A stretch of 64,000 nt of DNA from Brucella sp. 21LCYQ03 (GCF_023554105.1 NZ_JAMJWE010000004.1:1-64000), one strand, 5' to 3'; shown: positions 25,848 through 34,640, counted from the first letter of the stretch. The notes: generated from the sequence alone by a model not told the origin. Translations and numbers: made by a program.

Positions 25848-26699
25848 TCACTCATGGATGTGCCCCAGCCGCAGGCCTTCGCGTACACGATGGGCGATTT
25901 TCAGGAATGCTTCCGATTCACGAATGTCCAGTGTTCGGTCTGGTCCCAGATCGCAGTCAATGATTTCATGAATGCGGCCCGGGCGTGGGCTCATGACCAC
26001 GATCTTGGTCGATAAAAACACAGCTTCAGGAATGGAGTGCGTCACGAAAATCACGGTTTTCTGTGTCGCCGCCCAGAGTTTCAGGAGCTGTTCATTGAGG
26101 TGATCGCGCACGATTTCATCGAGCGCGCCGAAAGGCTCGTCCATCAGCAACATATCCGGGTCAAATGACAGCGCGCGCGCAATTGATGCGCGCTGCTGCA
26201 TTCCGCCGGAAAGTTGCCACGGAAATTTCTTGCCAAAGCCGGTGAGGTTCACAAGCGCCAAATTCTTTTCGATACAGGCTTTTCGCTCGGCTTTTGAATG
26301 GCCCATAATTTCAAGCGGCAGACTGATATTGTCTTCAATCGTGCGCCACGGAAACAATGCCGCCGCCTGAAACACATAGCCATAGGAACGATCTAGCCGC
26401 GCCTGTTCCGGCGTTTTGCCGTTGACTGTCACAGAGCCGGACGTGGGCTGTTCAAGATCAGCCACCACACGCATCAATGTGGTTTTGCCGCAACCTGATG
26501 GGCCGATGAAGGAAACAAACTCGCCACGTTGAATGGCGAGATTGATGTCAGACAGGGCATGAACCGGACCGTCATTGGTTTCAAACACCAATGACAGGTC
26601 TTTAATGTCGATGACTGTTTCTGCAGTCTTCAGGCCCCTTTCCGGGGCAACGCTGTTTTCTGAATTCATGCGCATTTCCCGAAATTGAGCCAGAGCCAT
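25848..26699 (-). CDS. ABC transporter ATP-binding protein (NitT/TauT type)
   Basis: This is the ATPase that energises the adjacent permease pair. The 283-residue product has Walker A GPSGCGKTT, a Q-loop in VFQAAALFPW, signature LSGGMQQRASIA, Walker B LLMDEPFGALD and the switch His in FVTHSIPEA. It begins three bases after the dihydropyrimidinase stop, so translation is probably coupled; later Met codons at residues 9 and 11 are possible starts. The close linkage to pyrimidine-degradation enzymes suggests uptake of uracil/thymine-related compounds. Confidence 0.92.
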   Translation of the reverse strand: MALAQFREMRMNSENSVAPERGLKTAETVIDIKDLSLVFETNDGPVHALSDINLAIQRGEFVSFIGPSGCGKTTLMRVVADLEQPTSGSVTVNGKTPEQARLDRSYGYVFQAAALFPWRTIEDNISLPLEIMGHSKAERKACIEKNLALVNLTGFGKKFPWQLSGGMQQRASIARALSFDPDMLLMDEPFGALDEIVRDHLNEQLLKLWAATQKTVIFVTHSIPEAVFLSTKIVVMSPRPGRIHEIIDCDLGPDRTLDIRESEAFLKIAHRVREGLRLGHIHE

Positions 26700-26702
26700 G
26701 GT

Positions 26703-28172
26703 TCAGACCCCTATCGGCATATGTTCGGCACTGCGCTCCACTTTGCGCGGCGCAACAATCTCTTTCCACTGCGACAATGCCTTGTTGGCGGCCCCATTGG
26801 GTTCACGCTCGACAAAACGACCGTCGCCCGGCTGTGCGGTCACATGGCCATTGTCGAAGGCCAGACGCCCGCGCGAGTATGTCTTGACTGGCAGACCTTT
26901 CAGCTCAAAGCCTTCAAAGACATTGTAATCAATGGAGGAATGCTGCGTTTTGGCCGAGACCTTTTTTGTGGCTTCCGGGTCCCAGATGATGAGATCGGCA
27001 TCAGCTCCCGGCAGGACTGCACCCTTCTGCGGATAGATGTTGAGGATCTTCGCAATATTGGTAGAGGTGACCGCCACGAACTCGTTTGGCGTCAGACGTC
27101 CGGTGCGAACACCGCGTGTCCAGAGCACTGGCAACCGTTCTTCAAGCCCGCCTGTACCGTTTGGGATTTTGGTGAAATTGCCAATGCCATTGCGCTTTTG
27201 CTCGGTGGTGAAAGCACAATGATCGGTCGCCACAACTTGTAGACTACCGGATGCCAAGCCCGCCCAGAGACTATCCTGATTGACCTTGTCGCGGAACGGC
27301 GGCGACATGACGCGGCGCGCAGCATAGTCCCAGTCGCGATTGTGATATTCACTTTCATCAAGGGTCAGATGCTGGATTAGCGGTTCCCCATAAACCCGCA
27401 TGCCTTTTTGGCGTGCGCGGCGGATTGCTTCATGCGCCTGCTCGCAGGATGTATGCACCACATAAAGCGGCACACCGGCCTGATCGGCGATCATGATGGC
27501 GCGGTTGGTGGCCTCGCCTTCCACTTCCGGTGGTCGGGAATAGGCATGCGCCTCCGGTCCGTCATTACCAGCAGCGAGAAGCTTAGCTTGTAATTGCGCA
27601 ACAATATCGCCGTTTTCAGCATGCACCAGCGGTATGGCACCCAGTTCAGCACATCGCTGGAATGATGCGAACATCTCGTCATCATTGACCATCAACGCGC
27701 CCTTATAGGCCATGAAGTGCTTGAAGGTGTTGATGCCGCGTTTCACCACTTCCGGCATCTCGTTGAAAGCACGTTCGCTCCAGCCGGTGATTGCCATGTG
27801 GAACGAATAATCGGTGCGCGCCTTGCCTGCCTTCTGGAACCATTCCTGCAACGCGTCGAGGAGGTTTCCTTCCGGTCCGGGCAGCACGAAATCCACAACC
27901 ATCGTCGTGCCGCCAGCAAGTGCTGCAGCGGTACCGGTGTCGAAATCGTCGGATGAATAGGTGCCCATGAAGGGCATTTGCAAATGCGTATGCGGATCAA
28001 TGCCGCCGGGCATTATGTAACAGCCGGTCGCATCGATGGTTTCATCGCCGGTCAGATTATCGCCCACGGCAACAATCTTCTCACCTTCGATAAGAACGTC
28101 GGCTTTGAAGGTGCGGTCAGCCGTAATCACGGTGCCGCCTTTGATGACCTTACTTGCCCCAGAACTAACCAT
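26703..28172 (-). CDS. hydA: dihydropyrimidinase (hydantoinase)
   Basis: This enzyme opens the ring of dihydrouracil/dihydrothymine to N-carbamoyl-beta-amino acids, the second step of reductive pyrimidine degradation. The 489-residue amidohydrolase has the metal-binding GGIDPHTHLQMPF and the carbamylated-Lys region in FKHFMAYKGALM. Metal His residues appear in VHAENGD and YVVHTSCEQ, with a catalytic Asp in VATDHCAF. It lies between the ureidopropionase-like gene and the ABC importer, downstream of a RutR-like operator. Together with preTA in the same window, the first three steps of the pathway are present. Hydantoinase side activity is possible. Confidence 0.93.
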   Translation of the reverse strand: MVSSGASKVIKGGTVITADRTFKADVLIEGEKIVAVGDNLTGDETIDATGCYIMPGGIDPHTHLQMPFMGTYSSDDFDTGTAAALAGGTTMVVDFVLPGPEGNLLDALQEWFQKAGKARTDYSFHMAITGWSERAFNEMPEVVKRGINTFKHFMAYKGALMVNDDEMFASFQRCAELGAIPLVHAENGDIVAQLQAKLLAAGNDGPEAHAYSRPPEVEGEATNRAIMIADQAGVPLYVVHTSCEQAHEAIRRARQKGMRVYGEPLIQHLTLDESEYHNRDWDYAARRVMSPPFRDKVNQDSLWAGLASGSLQVVATDHCAFTTEQKRNGIGNFTKIPNGTGGLEERLPVLWTRGVRTGRLTPNEFVAVTSTNIAKILNIYPQKGAVLPGADADLIIWDPEATKKVSAKTQHSSIDYNVFEGFELKGLPVKTYSRGRLAFDNGHVTAQPGDGRFVEREPNGAANKALSQWKEIVAPRKVERSAEHMPIGV

Positions 28173-28226
28173 GTTCGCGTTCCCCTTTTTGGTTTTGTTT
28201 CGAACAGGTATTGGATGGGCTGGAAA

Positions 28227-29474
28227 TTAACTCACAATTTCAGCGCTCTCCAATACGGCATGAAGAAGCACATCAGCACCAGCCGATGCCCATTCTTTAG
28301 AAATCTCTTCGTCTTCGTTGTGGCTGAGACCATCGACACATGGACACATGACCATGGCGGTGGGTGCCACGCGGTTGATCCAGCAGGCATCGTGTCCTGC
28401 ACCGGAAACAATGTTGCGATGGCTATAACCAAGCCGTTCGGCTGCATTGCGTATTGCCGTGACACAGCCTTCATCAAAGGTGACGGGATCAAAATGTCCG
28501 GCCACTTCAATCTCGATACCGATGCCAAGCTCTTCTGCGATCTTCGGCGCCTCTGTTTCAAAACGCGCTTTCATGGCATCCAGTGTCGCCTGATCCGGCG
28601 AGCGGAAATCGACAGTAAAAACGATCTGGCCCGGAAGCACATTGCGCGAGTTCGGCGAAACCTCGATATGGCCCACGCCGCCGACCGCATCCGGCTGATG
28701 CGCCATGGCAATCTCGTTGACGAGCTGCAGCAGCTTGCCAAGACCCAGACTCGCATTTTTGCGCATTTTCATCGGTGTTGAGCCGGTATGTGCTTCCTTG
28801 CCGGTCAATGTGACCTGCAACCACCACAGACCCTGTCCATGCGTGACGACGCCAATATCCTTGTTCTCAATCTCAAGGATTGGGCCTTGCTCAATGTGCA
28901 GCTCAAACATTGAATGGATTTTGCGCTTGCCCACTGGCTCGTCGCCCTTCCAGCCAATGCGCTCCAGCTCATCGATGAATTTCTTGCCCTTGGCGTCCGT
29001 GCGTTCATAGGCCCAATCCTGCTCATGGACTCCTGCAAATACGCCGGAAGCGAGCATTGCAGGCGCAAAACGGGTGCCTTCTTCATTGGTCCAATTGACC
29101 ACGACGATCGGGCGCTTTGTCTTGATATTGGTGTCGTTCAGCGTGCGCATAACTTCAAGTCCGCCCAGGACACCGAGAACGCCATCATATTTTCCGCCTG
29201 TCGGCTGCGTGTCGAGATGGCTGCCCATATAGACCGGATCGGCATCGGCATCTTCGCCCGGGCGAAGAAAGAACATATTGCCCATCGTATCGACGGTCAT
29301 CGAGAGTCCGGCTTGTTCGCACCATTTCTGGAAAAGCTGGCGGCCTTCGGCGTCTTCATCGGTCAGCGTCTGGCGATTATTGCCACCGCGCAAGCCGGGG
29401 CCAATTTGCGCCATATCCATCAGGCTGTTCCACAGCCTGTCGCCATTGACCTTGAGATTGCTGCTGAGCGCCAT
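28227..29474 (-). CDS. Zn-dependent M20 amidohydrolase, likely beta-ureidopropionase
   Basis: This member of the M20 hydantoinase/carbamoylase family hydrolyses N-carbamoyl-amino acids. In this operon the probable reaction is N-carbamoyl-beta-alanine to beta-alanine, CO2 and ammonia, the third step of reductive pyrimidine degradation. The 415-residue protein shows the metal motifs GSHLDTQPTGGKYDGVLG and NEEGTRFAPAM, plus EHIEQGP-like ELHIEQGP and GAGHDACW. I choose ATG 29474, which has GGAGG eight bases upstream; a GTG at 29489 overlaps that site. It is the first gene of the minus-strand operon, close to the RutR-like box. N-carbamoyl-L-amino acid hydrolase activity is the main alternative. 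Confidence 0.9.
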   Translation of the reverse strand: MALSSNLKVNGDRLWNSLMDMAQIGPGLRGGNNRQTLTDEDAEGRQLFQKWCEQAGLSMTVDTMGNMFFLRPGEDADADPVYMGSHLDTQPTGGKYDGVLGVLGGLEVMRTLNDTNIKTKRPIVVVNWTNEEGTRFAPAMLASGVFAGVHEQDWAYERTDAKGKKFIDELERIGWKGDEPVGKRKIHSMFELHIEQGPILEIENKDIGVVTHGQGLWWLQVTLTGKEAHTGSTPMKMRKNASLGLGKLLQLVNEIAMAHQPDAVGGVGHIEVSPNSRNVLPGQIVFTVDFRSPDQATLDAMKARFETEAPKIAEELGIGIEIEVAGHFDPVTFDEGCVTAIRNAAERLGYSHRNIVSGAGHDACWINRVAPTAMVMCPCVDGLSHNEDEEISKEWASAGADVLLHAVLESAEIVS

Positions 29475-29596
29475 ATGCTCTGCCTCCACATTTCAAGCAT
29501 GCAATAACAGTGGCATTGCTGCCAGCGTTTCACATGTTATGTTGTTCCCGCGACCCGGCTCTTTGGCCTCAATCTTTTTGCAATGATTGCAAAAAC

Positions 29597-29612
29597 TTGA
29601 CTAGTTGGTCAA
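29597..29612. promoter_or_regulatory. RutR-type operator between the catabolic operon and rutR
   Basis: TTGACTAGTTGGTCAA closely matches the RutR consensus TTGACCAnnTGGTCAA (one deviation in the specified positions). It lies in the divergent promoter region of the ureidopropionase gene and the TetR regulator, so it can control both. RutR releases DNA when uracil or thymine binds. Confidence 0.75.
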
Positions 29613-29684
29613 AATGCAGGCTAGAAGAGCGTTCGACAACGGTCAAGATGTTTTAAGAAATTTTGCCTCACGAGAAGGTGCTAA

Positions 29685-30365
29685 ATGGTCACAGATGCGG
29701 AACCCATTACCGAAAGCGGCGCTGTCGAAAAGGCAGAGGGTTCGACGCGAATCCAGAGCATGAATCGAAGGCTTATTCTTGACGCAGCGCTTGAGGTTTT
29801 TTCCGCTTATGGTTTCCGTGGGGCAACGATTGACCAGATAGCCGAGAAGGCGGGCATGTCGAAACCGAATTTGCTTTATTATTTTCCGCGCAAACAAAAT
29901 ATCTATGTGACTGTGCTCGAAGAAACGCTGACCGAATGGCTTGGTCCGTTTGAAAACATCAACCCGGATGGTGATCCGCTTGAGGAGTTGCGCAACTACA
30001 TTGCGCAAAAGCTTGAGCTGTCGGCAAAGCGACCCGCCGCATCACGCTTGTTTGCCAATGAGATTCTTCATGGTGCACCGGCAATTACCGATTTTCTCAA
30101 AGGCCATTTGAAAGATCTTGTCGATGAAAAGGCGCAGGTTATTCATCGCTGGATCGAAGAAAAACGCATTGCGCCGATTGATCCCTACCACCTGATTTTC
30201 ACGATCTGGGCGGTGACACAGCATTATTCCGACTTCTCGGTTCAGGTCGCAGCCATTCTTGGTAACCGCGCTGAACAGCCCGATTTTTATGAGCGGACAG
30301 CACGATCGATAGCGGCAATTATTCTTGACGGTGTGCGTGTTCGTGACGATGTTTCGCCCTTATGA
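29685..30365 (+). CDS. rutR: TetR-family regulator RutR-like
   Basis: This is a 226-residue TetR repressor with an N-terminal helix-turn-helix (about 30-75: FSAYGFRGATIDQIAEKAGM then SKPNLLYYFPRKQ). Its ligand domain resembles E. coli RutR, the uracil/thymine sensor (DPLEELRNYIAQKLELSAKRP; FANEILHGAP). It is divergent from the pyrimidine-degradation operon, and a RutR-like operator lies in the shared promoter. A second such operator precedes preTA, which completes a local regulon. The N-terminal 25 residues are poorly conserved and an internal Met (residue 26) is possible. Its stop codon overlaps the NUDIX start. Confidence 0.88.
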   Translation: MVTDAEPITESGAVEKAEGSTRIQSMNRRLILDAALEVFSAYGFRGATIDQIAEKAGMSKPNLLYYFPRKQNIYVTVLEETLTEWLGPFENINPDGDPLEELRNYIAQKLELSAKRPAASRLFANEILHGAPAITDFLKGHLKDLVDEKAQVIHRWIEEKRIAPIDPYHLIFTIWAVTQHYSDFSVQVAAILGNRAEQPDFYERTARSIAAIILDGVRVRDDVSPL

Positions 30366-30751
30366 AAACGATTCTTATTGCAGCAGCCATTGTCCGCGAT
30401 GAAGCGGGCCGTTTCCTCCTCGTGCGCAAGCGTGGCAGCGAGATTTTCTTCCAGCCCGGTGGCAAAATCGATGCGGGCGAAGCGGCTGAAACAGCCCTTA
30501 TCCGCGAGATCGAAGAAGAGCTTGGAATTCAAATCGATGAAAGCCAATTGCGCCATGCTGCACGCATGTCCGCACCCGCTGCCAATGAAGCAGATTCAAT
30601 TGTCGAGGCTGAGCTGTTTCATCTCACTTTGAGGGAAGGGCAAAAGCCAGCCGCGTCCAGCGAGATCGAAGAGCTGATCTGGGTTGCGGCGGGCGATCAG
30701 TCGCGTCCGGTTGCGCTGCTTTCACAAAACATTCAGGCACGGTTTGAATAA
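30362..30751 (+). CDS. NUDIX hydrolase
   Basis: This small (129-residue) NUDIX pyrophosphohydrolase carries the full box: G in PGGKIDAGE, then E, and REIEEELGI. These enzymes cleave nucleoside diphosphate-linked molecules, often damaged nucleotides or 8-oxo-dGTP. The start ATG overlaps the rutR stop (ATGA), so the two genes are translationally coupled and the enzyme is likely controlled with pyrimidine metabolism. The substrate cannot be told from sequence. A gap of about 120 bases separates it from the next operon. Confidence 0.88.
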   Translation: MKTILIAAAIVRDEAGRFLLVRKRGSEIFFQPGGKIDAGEAAETALIREIEEELGIQIDESQLRHAARMSAPAANEADSIVEAELFHLTLREGQKPAASSEIEELIWVAAGDQSRPVALLSQNIQARFE

Positions 30752-30873
30752 ACGGACTGAGTGTCAGCTATTCGCAGATGAATAAGTTTTTCGTTTGCGC
30801 ATTGATTATCTTCCTCTTATCAGTCTCTGCGCGTTTATAAGGCACTAAAGCATAGATTCTGGAGGAGATATCC

Positions 30874-31902
30874 ATGCAATTCAAAGCATCCGAGAAGCGT
30901 ACGCTTGGACGTACTGGTCTGAGCGTAACAGCTCTTGGTCTGGGAACAGCCCCTCTAGGCGGGCTTTATGCGCCAGTTTCGCGTGCTGATGCGGGCGCTT
31001 TGCTGGAAGCGGGCTGGGATAGCGGCATCCGCTATTTCGACAGTGCGCCGATGTACGGTCTCGGTCGCTGTGAGCATCTGCTTGGCGATATGCTGCGCGA
31101 AAAGAGTGAACGCGCGGTTGTGTCCACCAAGGTCGGACGCCTGATGACCAATGAGCGCGCTGGTCGCACGCTGCCACCAGCGCCGCCAAAAAATCCGCTC
31201 GATTCGGGCTGGCACAATGGCCTCAATTTCCGTGAGGTCTTTGACTATAGCTATGACGGCGTCATGCGCAGCTTCGATGATAGCCAGCAGCGTCTTGGCT
31301 TCCCGGAAATCGACCTGCTCTATGTCCATGATATTGGCAGCGTGACCCATGCCGACCGGCACGAATTTCACTGGAATGCGCTCACCAAAGGCGGCGGTTT
31401 TCGCGCTCTGACCGAACTGCGTGCAGCAGGCAATATCAAGGGCTTTGGTCTTGGCGTGAACGAATGGCAGATCATTCGCGATGCGCTGGAAGAGGCTGAT
31501 CTTGATTGCTCGCTTCTCGCTGGCCGCTATTCGCTGCTCGATCAGGTTTCGGAAAAAGAATTTCTGCCGCTGGCGCAAAAGCGTGGCATGGCGCTGGTAA
31601 TTGCCGGGGTGTTCAATTCGGGCATTCTCGCAGCCCCGCGCGGCGGTGAACAGAAGTTCGATTATGCCGATGCGCCTGCCGACATCATTGCCCGCACCAA
31701 TCGCCTGCATGATATTTGCGATGAGTATCATGTGCCGCTGGCCGCTGCTGCCATGCAGTTTCCGTTGCGGCATGAGGCCGTCAGCTCCATCCTGATCGGT
31801 GTGCGTTCGCCAGAGCAGATCAGACAGAATGTCGTCTGGTTTGAGCAATCGATCCCGGAAGAATTCTGGCAGACCCTGCGTTCAGAAGGTCTGATTTCGT
31901 AA
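30874..31902 (+). CDS. aldo/keto reductase, L-fucose/D-threo-aldose dehydrogenase-like
   Basis: This is a 342-residue NAD(P)-dependent oxidoreductase of the AKR superfamily. It opens with LGRTGLSVTALGLGTAPLGG. The catalytic tetrad is visible: Asp and Tyr in YFDSAPMYG, Lys in VVSTKVG, and His in LLYVHDIG. The closest flavour is that of D-threo-aldose 1-dehydrogenase and pyridoxal dehydrogenase-type enzymes that oxidise an aldose C1. GGAGGAG precedes the ATG. It starts a plus-strand cluster with a sugar kinase, a DapA-family lyase and an ABC sugar importer, so sugar oxidation is the probable role. The sugar is not known. Confidence 0.87.
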   Translation: MQFKASEKRTLGRTGLSVTALGLGTAPLGGLYAPVSRADAGALLEAGWDSGIRYFDSAPMYGLGRCEHLLGDMLREKSERAVVSTKVGRLMTNERAGRTLPPAPPKNPLDSGWHNGLNFREVFDYSYDGVMRSFDDSQQRLGFPEIDLLYVHDIGSVTHADRHEFHWNALTKGGGFRALTELRAAGNIKGFGLGVNEWQIIRDALEEADLDCSLLAGRYSLLDQVSEKEFLPLAQKRGMALVIAGVFNSGILAAPRGGEQKFDYADAPADIIARTNRLHDICDEYHVPLAAAAMQFPLRHEAVSSILIGVRSPEQIRQNVVWFEQSIPEEFWQTLRSEGLIS

Positions 31903-31904
31903 TC

Positions 31905-32825
31905 ATGACTTCCAAAATTCTCTGCGTCGGTGCCCTCACCATGGACACCATTCTCCGCCTTGATGTGCTCCCACATGCGGCAGGTAAATATCTGCCGCGT
32001 GAGGCTGTTGAAATCGCAGCCGGCATGGCTTCGAGTGCCGCCGCTGCCATCGCTCGACTTGGTGGCGGGGTTGCGCTGTGGGCTTCTGCCGGGATTGATC
32101 CGGTGGGTGATCGCGCTGTTGCAGAGCTTGAAGCCGAAGGCATTGATTGTTCGCATATCAGGCGGCTGGAAGGCACGCGCACCGCCTTCTCTTCAATCCT
32201 CGTCGATGCAAATGGCGAACGCATCATCGTGCCGTTTTATGATCGCACGCTTGCCAGCCCGGCTGAAACCGTGCCGCCAATCGCGGCAGGGGTCTATGCT
32301 GCCGTGATGACCGATGTGCGCTGGCCTTGGGCTGCGGAAACTGCTCTTCGTGCGGCGCGCGATGCGGGTATTCCGGCGATACTCGATGCGGATACCGCCC
32401 CCGTCGAATTGCTGGAAACCTTGCTGCCGCTTGCAACCCATATTGTTGCGTCAGAACCAGCTGCAATCAGCGTGACAGGCACCACGGATTTGCGTGAATG
32501 CGTACGTCTTCTTGCCGACCGTTACGACGTCTTTACGGCTGTAACCGGCGGCGCGGATGGCTGCTATTGGAGGGAAGGCGCTGGCAAACAGGTTTTGCAT
32601 GTGCCGGGTTTTAAGGTGAATGCGGTCGATACGCTGGCTGCGGGCGATGTGTTTCATGGCGCTTTCGCGCATGGTCTTGTGGAAGGCAAGGAGATGACCG
32701 ACATTATCCGCTTTGCCAATGCCGCCGCTGCCATCAAATGTGCACGCTTTGGCGGGCGTGCCGGTTCGCCAAGCCAAAAGGAAGTTTTTTCCTTCATCGA
32801 AAACGGTATCGTTCCCGCACAATAA
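31905..32825 (+). CDS. PfkB-family carbohydrate kinase
   Basis: This is a ribokinase-like sugar kinase of 306 residues. It has the N-terminal substrate motif near GALTMDTILRLD, the GG-type turn in LGGGVALWASAG, and the C-terminal PfkB signature with catalytic Asp in DTLAAGDVFHGAFAHG. It begins two bases after the aldo/keto reductase stop, so the two are co-translated. The family phosphorylates ribose, fructose, 2-keto-3-deoxygluconate or sulfofructose. With a DapA-family lyase next door, a 2-keto-3-deoxy sugar acid is one reasonable substrate, but this is inference. Confidence 0.88.
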   Translation: MTSKILCVGALTMDTILRLDVLPHAAGKYLPREAVEIAAGMASSAAAAIARLGGGVALWASAGIDPVGDRAVAELEAEGIDCSHIRRLEGTRTAFSSILVDANGERIIVPFYDRTLASPAETVPPIAAGVYAAVMTDVRWPWAAETALRAARDAGIPAILDADTAPVELLETLLPLATHIVASEPAAISVTGTTDLRECVRLLADRYDVFTAVTGGADGCYWREGAGKQVLHVPGFKVNAVDTLAAGDVFHGAFAHGLVEGKEMTDIIRFANAAAAIKCARFGGRAGSPSQKEVFSFIENGIVPAQ

Positions 32826-32880
32826 TTAAAAACCTCCCTCAAAATTGCGCATTCAGACATCAACATCAAATTGACTATTT

Positions 32881-32894
32881 ACTAACATGTTAGT
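32881..32894. promoter_or_regulatory. perfect palindrome, candidate GntR operator
   Basis: ACTAACATGTTAGT is a perfect 14-bp palindrome four bases after the TTGACT (32871-32876) hexamer and 40 bases before the chosen start of the DapA-family gene. A GntR-family gene follows two genes down in the same operon, so autoregulation by that protein is likely. Confidence 0.6.
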
Positions 32895-32933
32895 ATGTGC
32901 AAACTTAAAGTTCAATCTTGGGAGGAGCCAGTT

Positions 32934-33836
32934 TTGGCACACATTCATTCTGGGCAGGAGCGCTTTGGCCTCTCTGCAGCACTCACGACACCATTTGATG
33001 CTGATGGCAATATTGACGTCAGCCGCGCGCTTGCCCACGCCCGCGCACGTCTCGATCATGGCTGCTCGAGCGTCACATTGTTCGGCACGACCGGCGAAGG
33101 CTCTTCCATTGGTGATGCCGAGCGCGCAGCGCTTCTTGATGCCTTCATCGCACAGGGCTTTGCAGCTTCCAACATCGTCGTTGGTGTTATGGAAAACTCG
33201 ATTGCCGATGCCGTTGCACAGTCTGCTGATGCGCTGCGTCGCGGCTGCAAGGCCATTCTTCTCGCGCCACCGTCCTATTTCAAGAACCTCTCCGATGATG
33301 GTCTGTTCAACTGGTTCTCGGCGGTGTTGACGGGGCTTGGAAGCGATGCTCGCAGCATCATTCTCTATAACATTCCGTCAGTGACGGCTGTCGAACTGTC
33401 GGTCGATTTGATTACCCGTCTGCGTGCAGCTTTCGGTGACATCATCATCGGTGTGAAGGACTCTTCCGGCACCTGGTCCTATACGGAAAAGCTGCTTGCC
33501 GCACATAAGGACATTGCAATCCTGATTGGTGATGAGCGTGATCTCGCTGCTGGTGTCCGCCTTGGCGGACAGGGTGCGATTTCCGGCATGGCAAACCTGT
33601 TCCCGGACCGCCTTCTGCGCATGATCAATGAGGGGCTGGATGACAACGAGCTGGTTGGTGCAGTGCGTCAGTTGCTCAACTATCCGGTCACGCCTGCGGT
33701 GAAGGCCATGGTTGCGCGCCATACGGGCGACAAAGAATGGCGTCGCGTGCGCGCACCGCTGATTTCGCTGAATGATGCGGATTTCGATGCAATTGGTAGT
33801 GTATTCGACCGTTTGCATATGGCAAAAGCGGCCTGA
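32934..33836 (+). CDS. dihydrodipicolinate synthase (DapA) family lyase/aldolase
   Basis: This class I Schiff-base lyase or aldolase has about 300 residues and a TIM barrel. The DapA-family landmarks are FGTTGEGSS (pyruvate binding), the Tyr in ILYNIPSVT, and the Schiff-base Lys in IIIGVKDSSG. Family members include dihydrodipicolinate synthase, KDG/KDPG-type aldolases and sugar-acid dehydratases. A biosynthetic DapA role is unlikely because it lies among a sugar kinase, an aldose dehydrogenase and a sugar importer. I choose TTG 32934 because GGGAGGAG precedes it; an upstream ATG at 32895 touches the palindromic operator. Confidence 0.88.
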   Translation: MAHIHSGQERFGLSAALTTPFDADGNIDVSRALAHARARLDHGCSSVTLFGTTGEGSSIGDAERAALLDAFIAQGFAASNIVVGVMENSIADAVAQSADALRRGCKAILLAPPSYFKNLSDDGLFNWFSAVLTGLGSDARSIILYNIPSVTAVELSVDLITRLRAAFGDIIIGVKDSSGTWSYTEKLLAAHKDIAILIGDERDLAAGVRLGGQGAISGMANLFPDRLLRMINEGLDDNELVGAVRQLLNYPVTPAVKAMVARHTGDKEWRRVRAPLISLNDADFDAIGSVFDRLHMAKAA

Positions 33837-33867
33837 CAACTGCATAAGCTCTAGTAGCAAAAAGGGA

Positions 33868-34536
33868 ATGGCTTTGGCGGACGATCACAACGAACCAGTA
33901 AAATTGCGGGATAAGGCTTATCAGAGCTTCACCGAGCATTTGCTGGCGCGTGATTTTCATCCGGGCCAGTTCGTTTCCCAGCGCCAGCTTGTCACGATGA
34001 CGGGTCTGCCGCTGGGCGCGATCCGCGAATTAATTCCGCGTCTCGAAACGGAAGGTCTGATCAAGACTGTGCCGCAGCGCGGACTCCAGATCGCGCATAT
34101 CGATCTGAACCTGATCCGCGAGGCGTTTCAGTTTCGCCTGTTTATGGAAAAAGAATCGATAGCCATTTTTTGTCAGTCGGCTTCTGACGATCTGCTGCGT
34201 TCTCTGCGTGCCGCACACGAAGAAACGCTCAATCGCGCCATGAGCGAAGGCGAAACGCCGGAGCTTGAAGAGCAGGCGCAGAATATCGACTGGAGCCTGC
34301 ACGATACGATTGTCGGCTCGCTCGATAATGAAATCATCTGGCGCGCCTATCAGACCAACACGATCAAGATGCGTCTGATCAATCAGGAGCGTTTTCGCAT
34401 TACCGGGCGCGTTATCCCGGTCATGCAGGAACACTTGTCGGTGCTTTCAGCAATCGAAACCCGCGATCCACAGACCGCAATGGATGCTATCGCCGTTCAC
34501 ATCAACAACGCACGGAAGTTGGCATTGCATATTTGA
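33868..34536 (+). CDS. GntR-family transcriptional regulator (FCD type)
   Basis: This is a 222-residue repressor with an N-terminal winged helix-turn-helix (about 10-75: LARDFHPGQFVSQRQLVTMT, then GAIRELIPRLETEGLI) and an all-helical FCD effector domain with metal-binding His candidates. It most likely controls the surrounding sugar cluster. The start chosen is ATG 33868 with AAAGGG just upstream; a longer frame from 33772 would overlap the DapA-family gene and is not needed. The palindrome ACTAACATGTTAGT upstream of the operon is its probable binding site. Confidence 0.88.
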   Translation: MALADDHNEPVKLRDKAYQSFTEHLLARDFHPGQFVSQRQLVTMTGLPLGAIRELIPRLETEGLIKTVPQRGLQIAHIDLNLIREAFQFRLFMEKESIAIFCQSASDDLLRSLRAAHEETLNRAMSEGETPELEEQAQNIDWSLHDTIVGSLDNEIIWRAYQTNTIKMRLINQERFRITGRVIPVMQEHLSVLSAIETRDPQTAMDAIAVHINNARKLALHI

Positions 34537-34542
34537 GACTAA

Positions 34543-34587
34543 GCATTTCCAGCAAAAGTGCGTAGCGGTTTTGCGTAGGATAATGCG
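34543..34587. repeat. REP-like palindromic element
   Basis: GCATTTCCAGCAAAAGTG and the facing GCGGTTTTGCGTAGGATAATGC form an imperfect hairpin right after the GntR gene. Its AAAAGTG...CGGTTTT core resembles the elements at 41909 and 47258, so it belongs to a dispersed palindromic family. Confidence 0.5.
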
Positions 34588-34601
34588 AAAAATAAAAAAT
34601 T

Positions 34602-34640
34602 AGAGCGTTTCCCATCATTCTATCAAAAAGGAAACGCTCT
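34602..34640. repeat. palindromic repeat with perfect 11-bp arms
   Basis: AGAGCGTTTCC (34602-34612) and GGAAACGCTCT (34630-34640) are perfect inverted arms. It lies directly after the REP-like element and before the ABC sugar operon. It could be a dispersed repeat acting as an mRNA hairpin or a weak terminator between gntR and the transporter genes. Confidence 0.6.
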
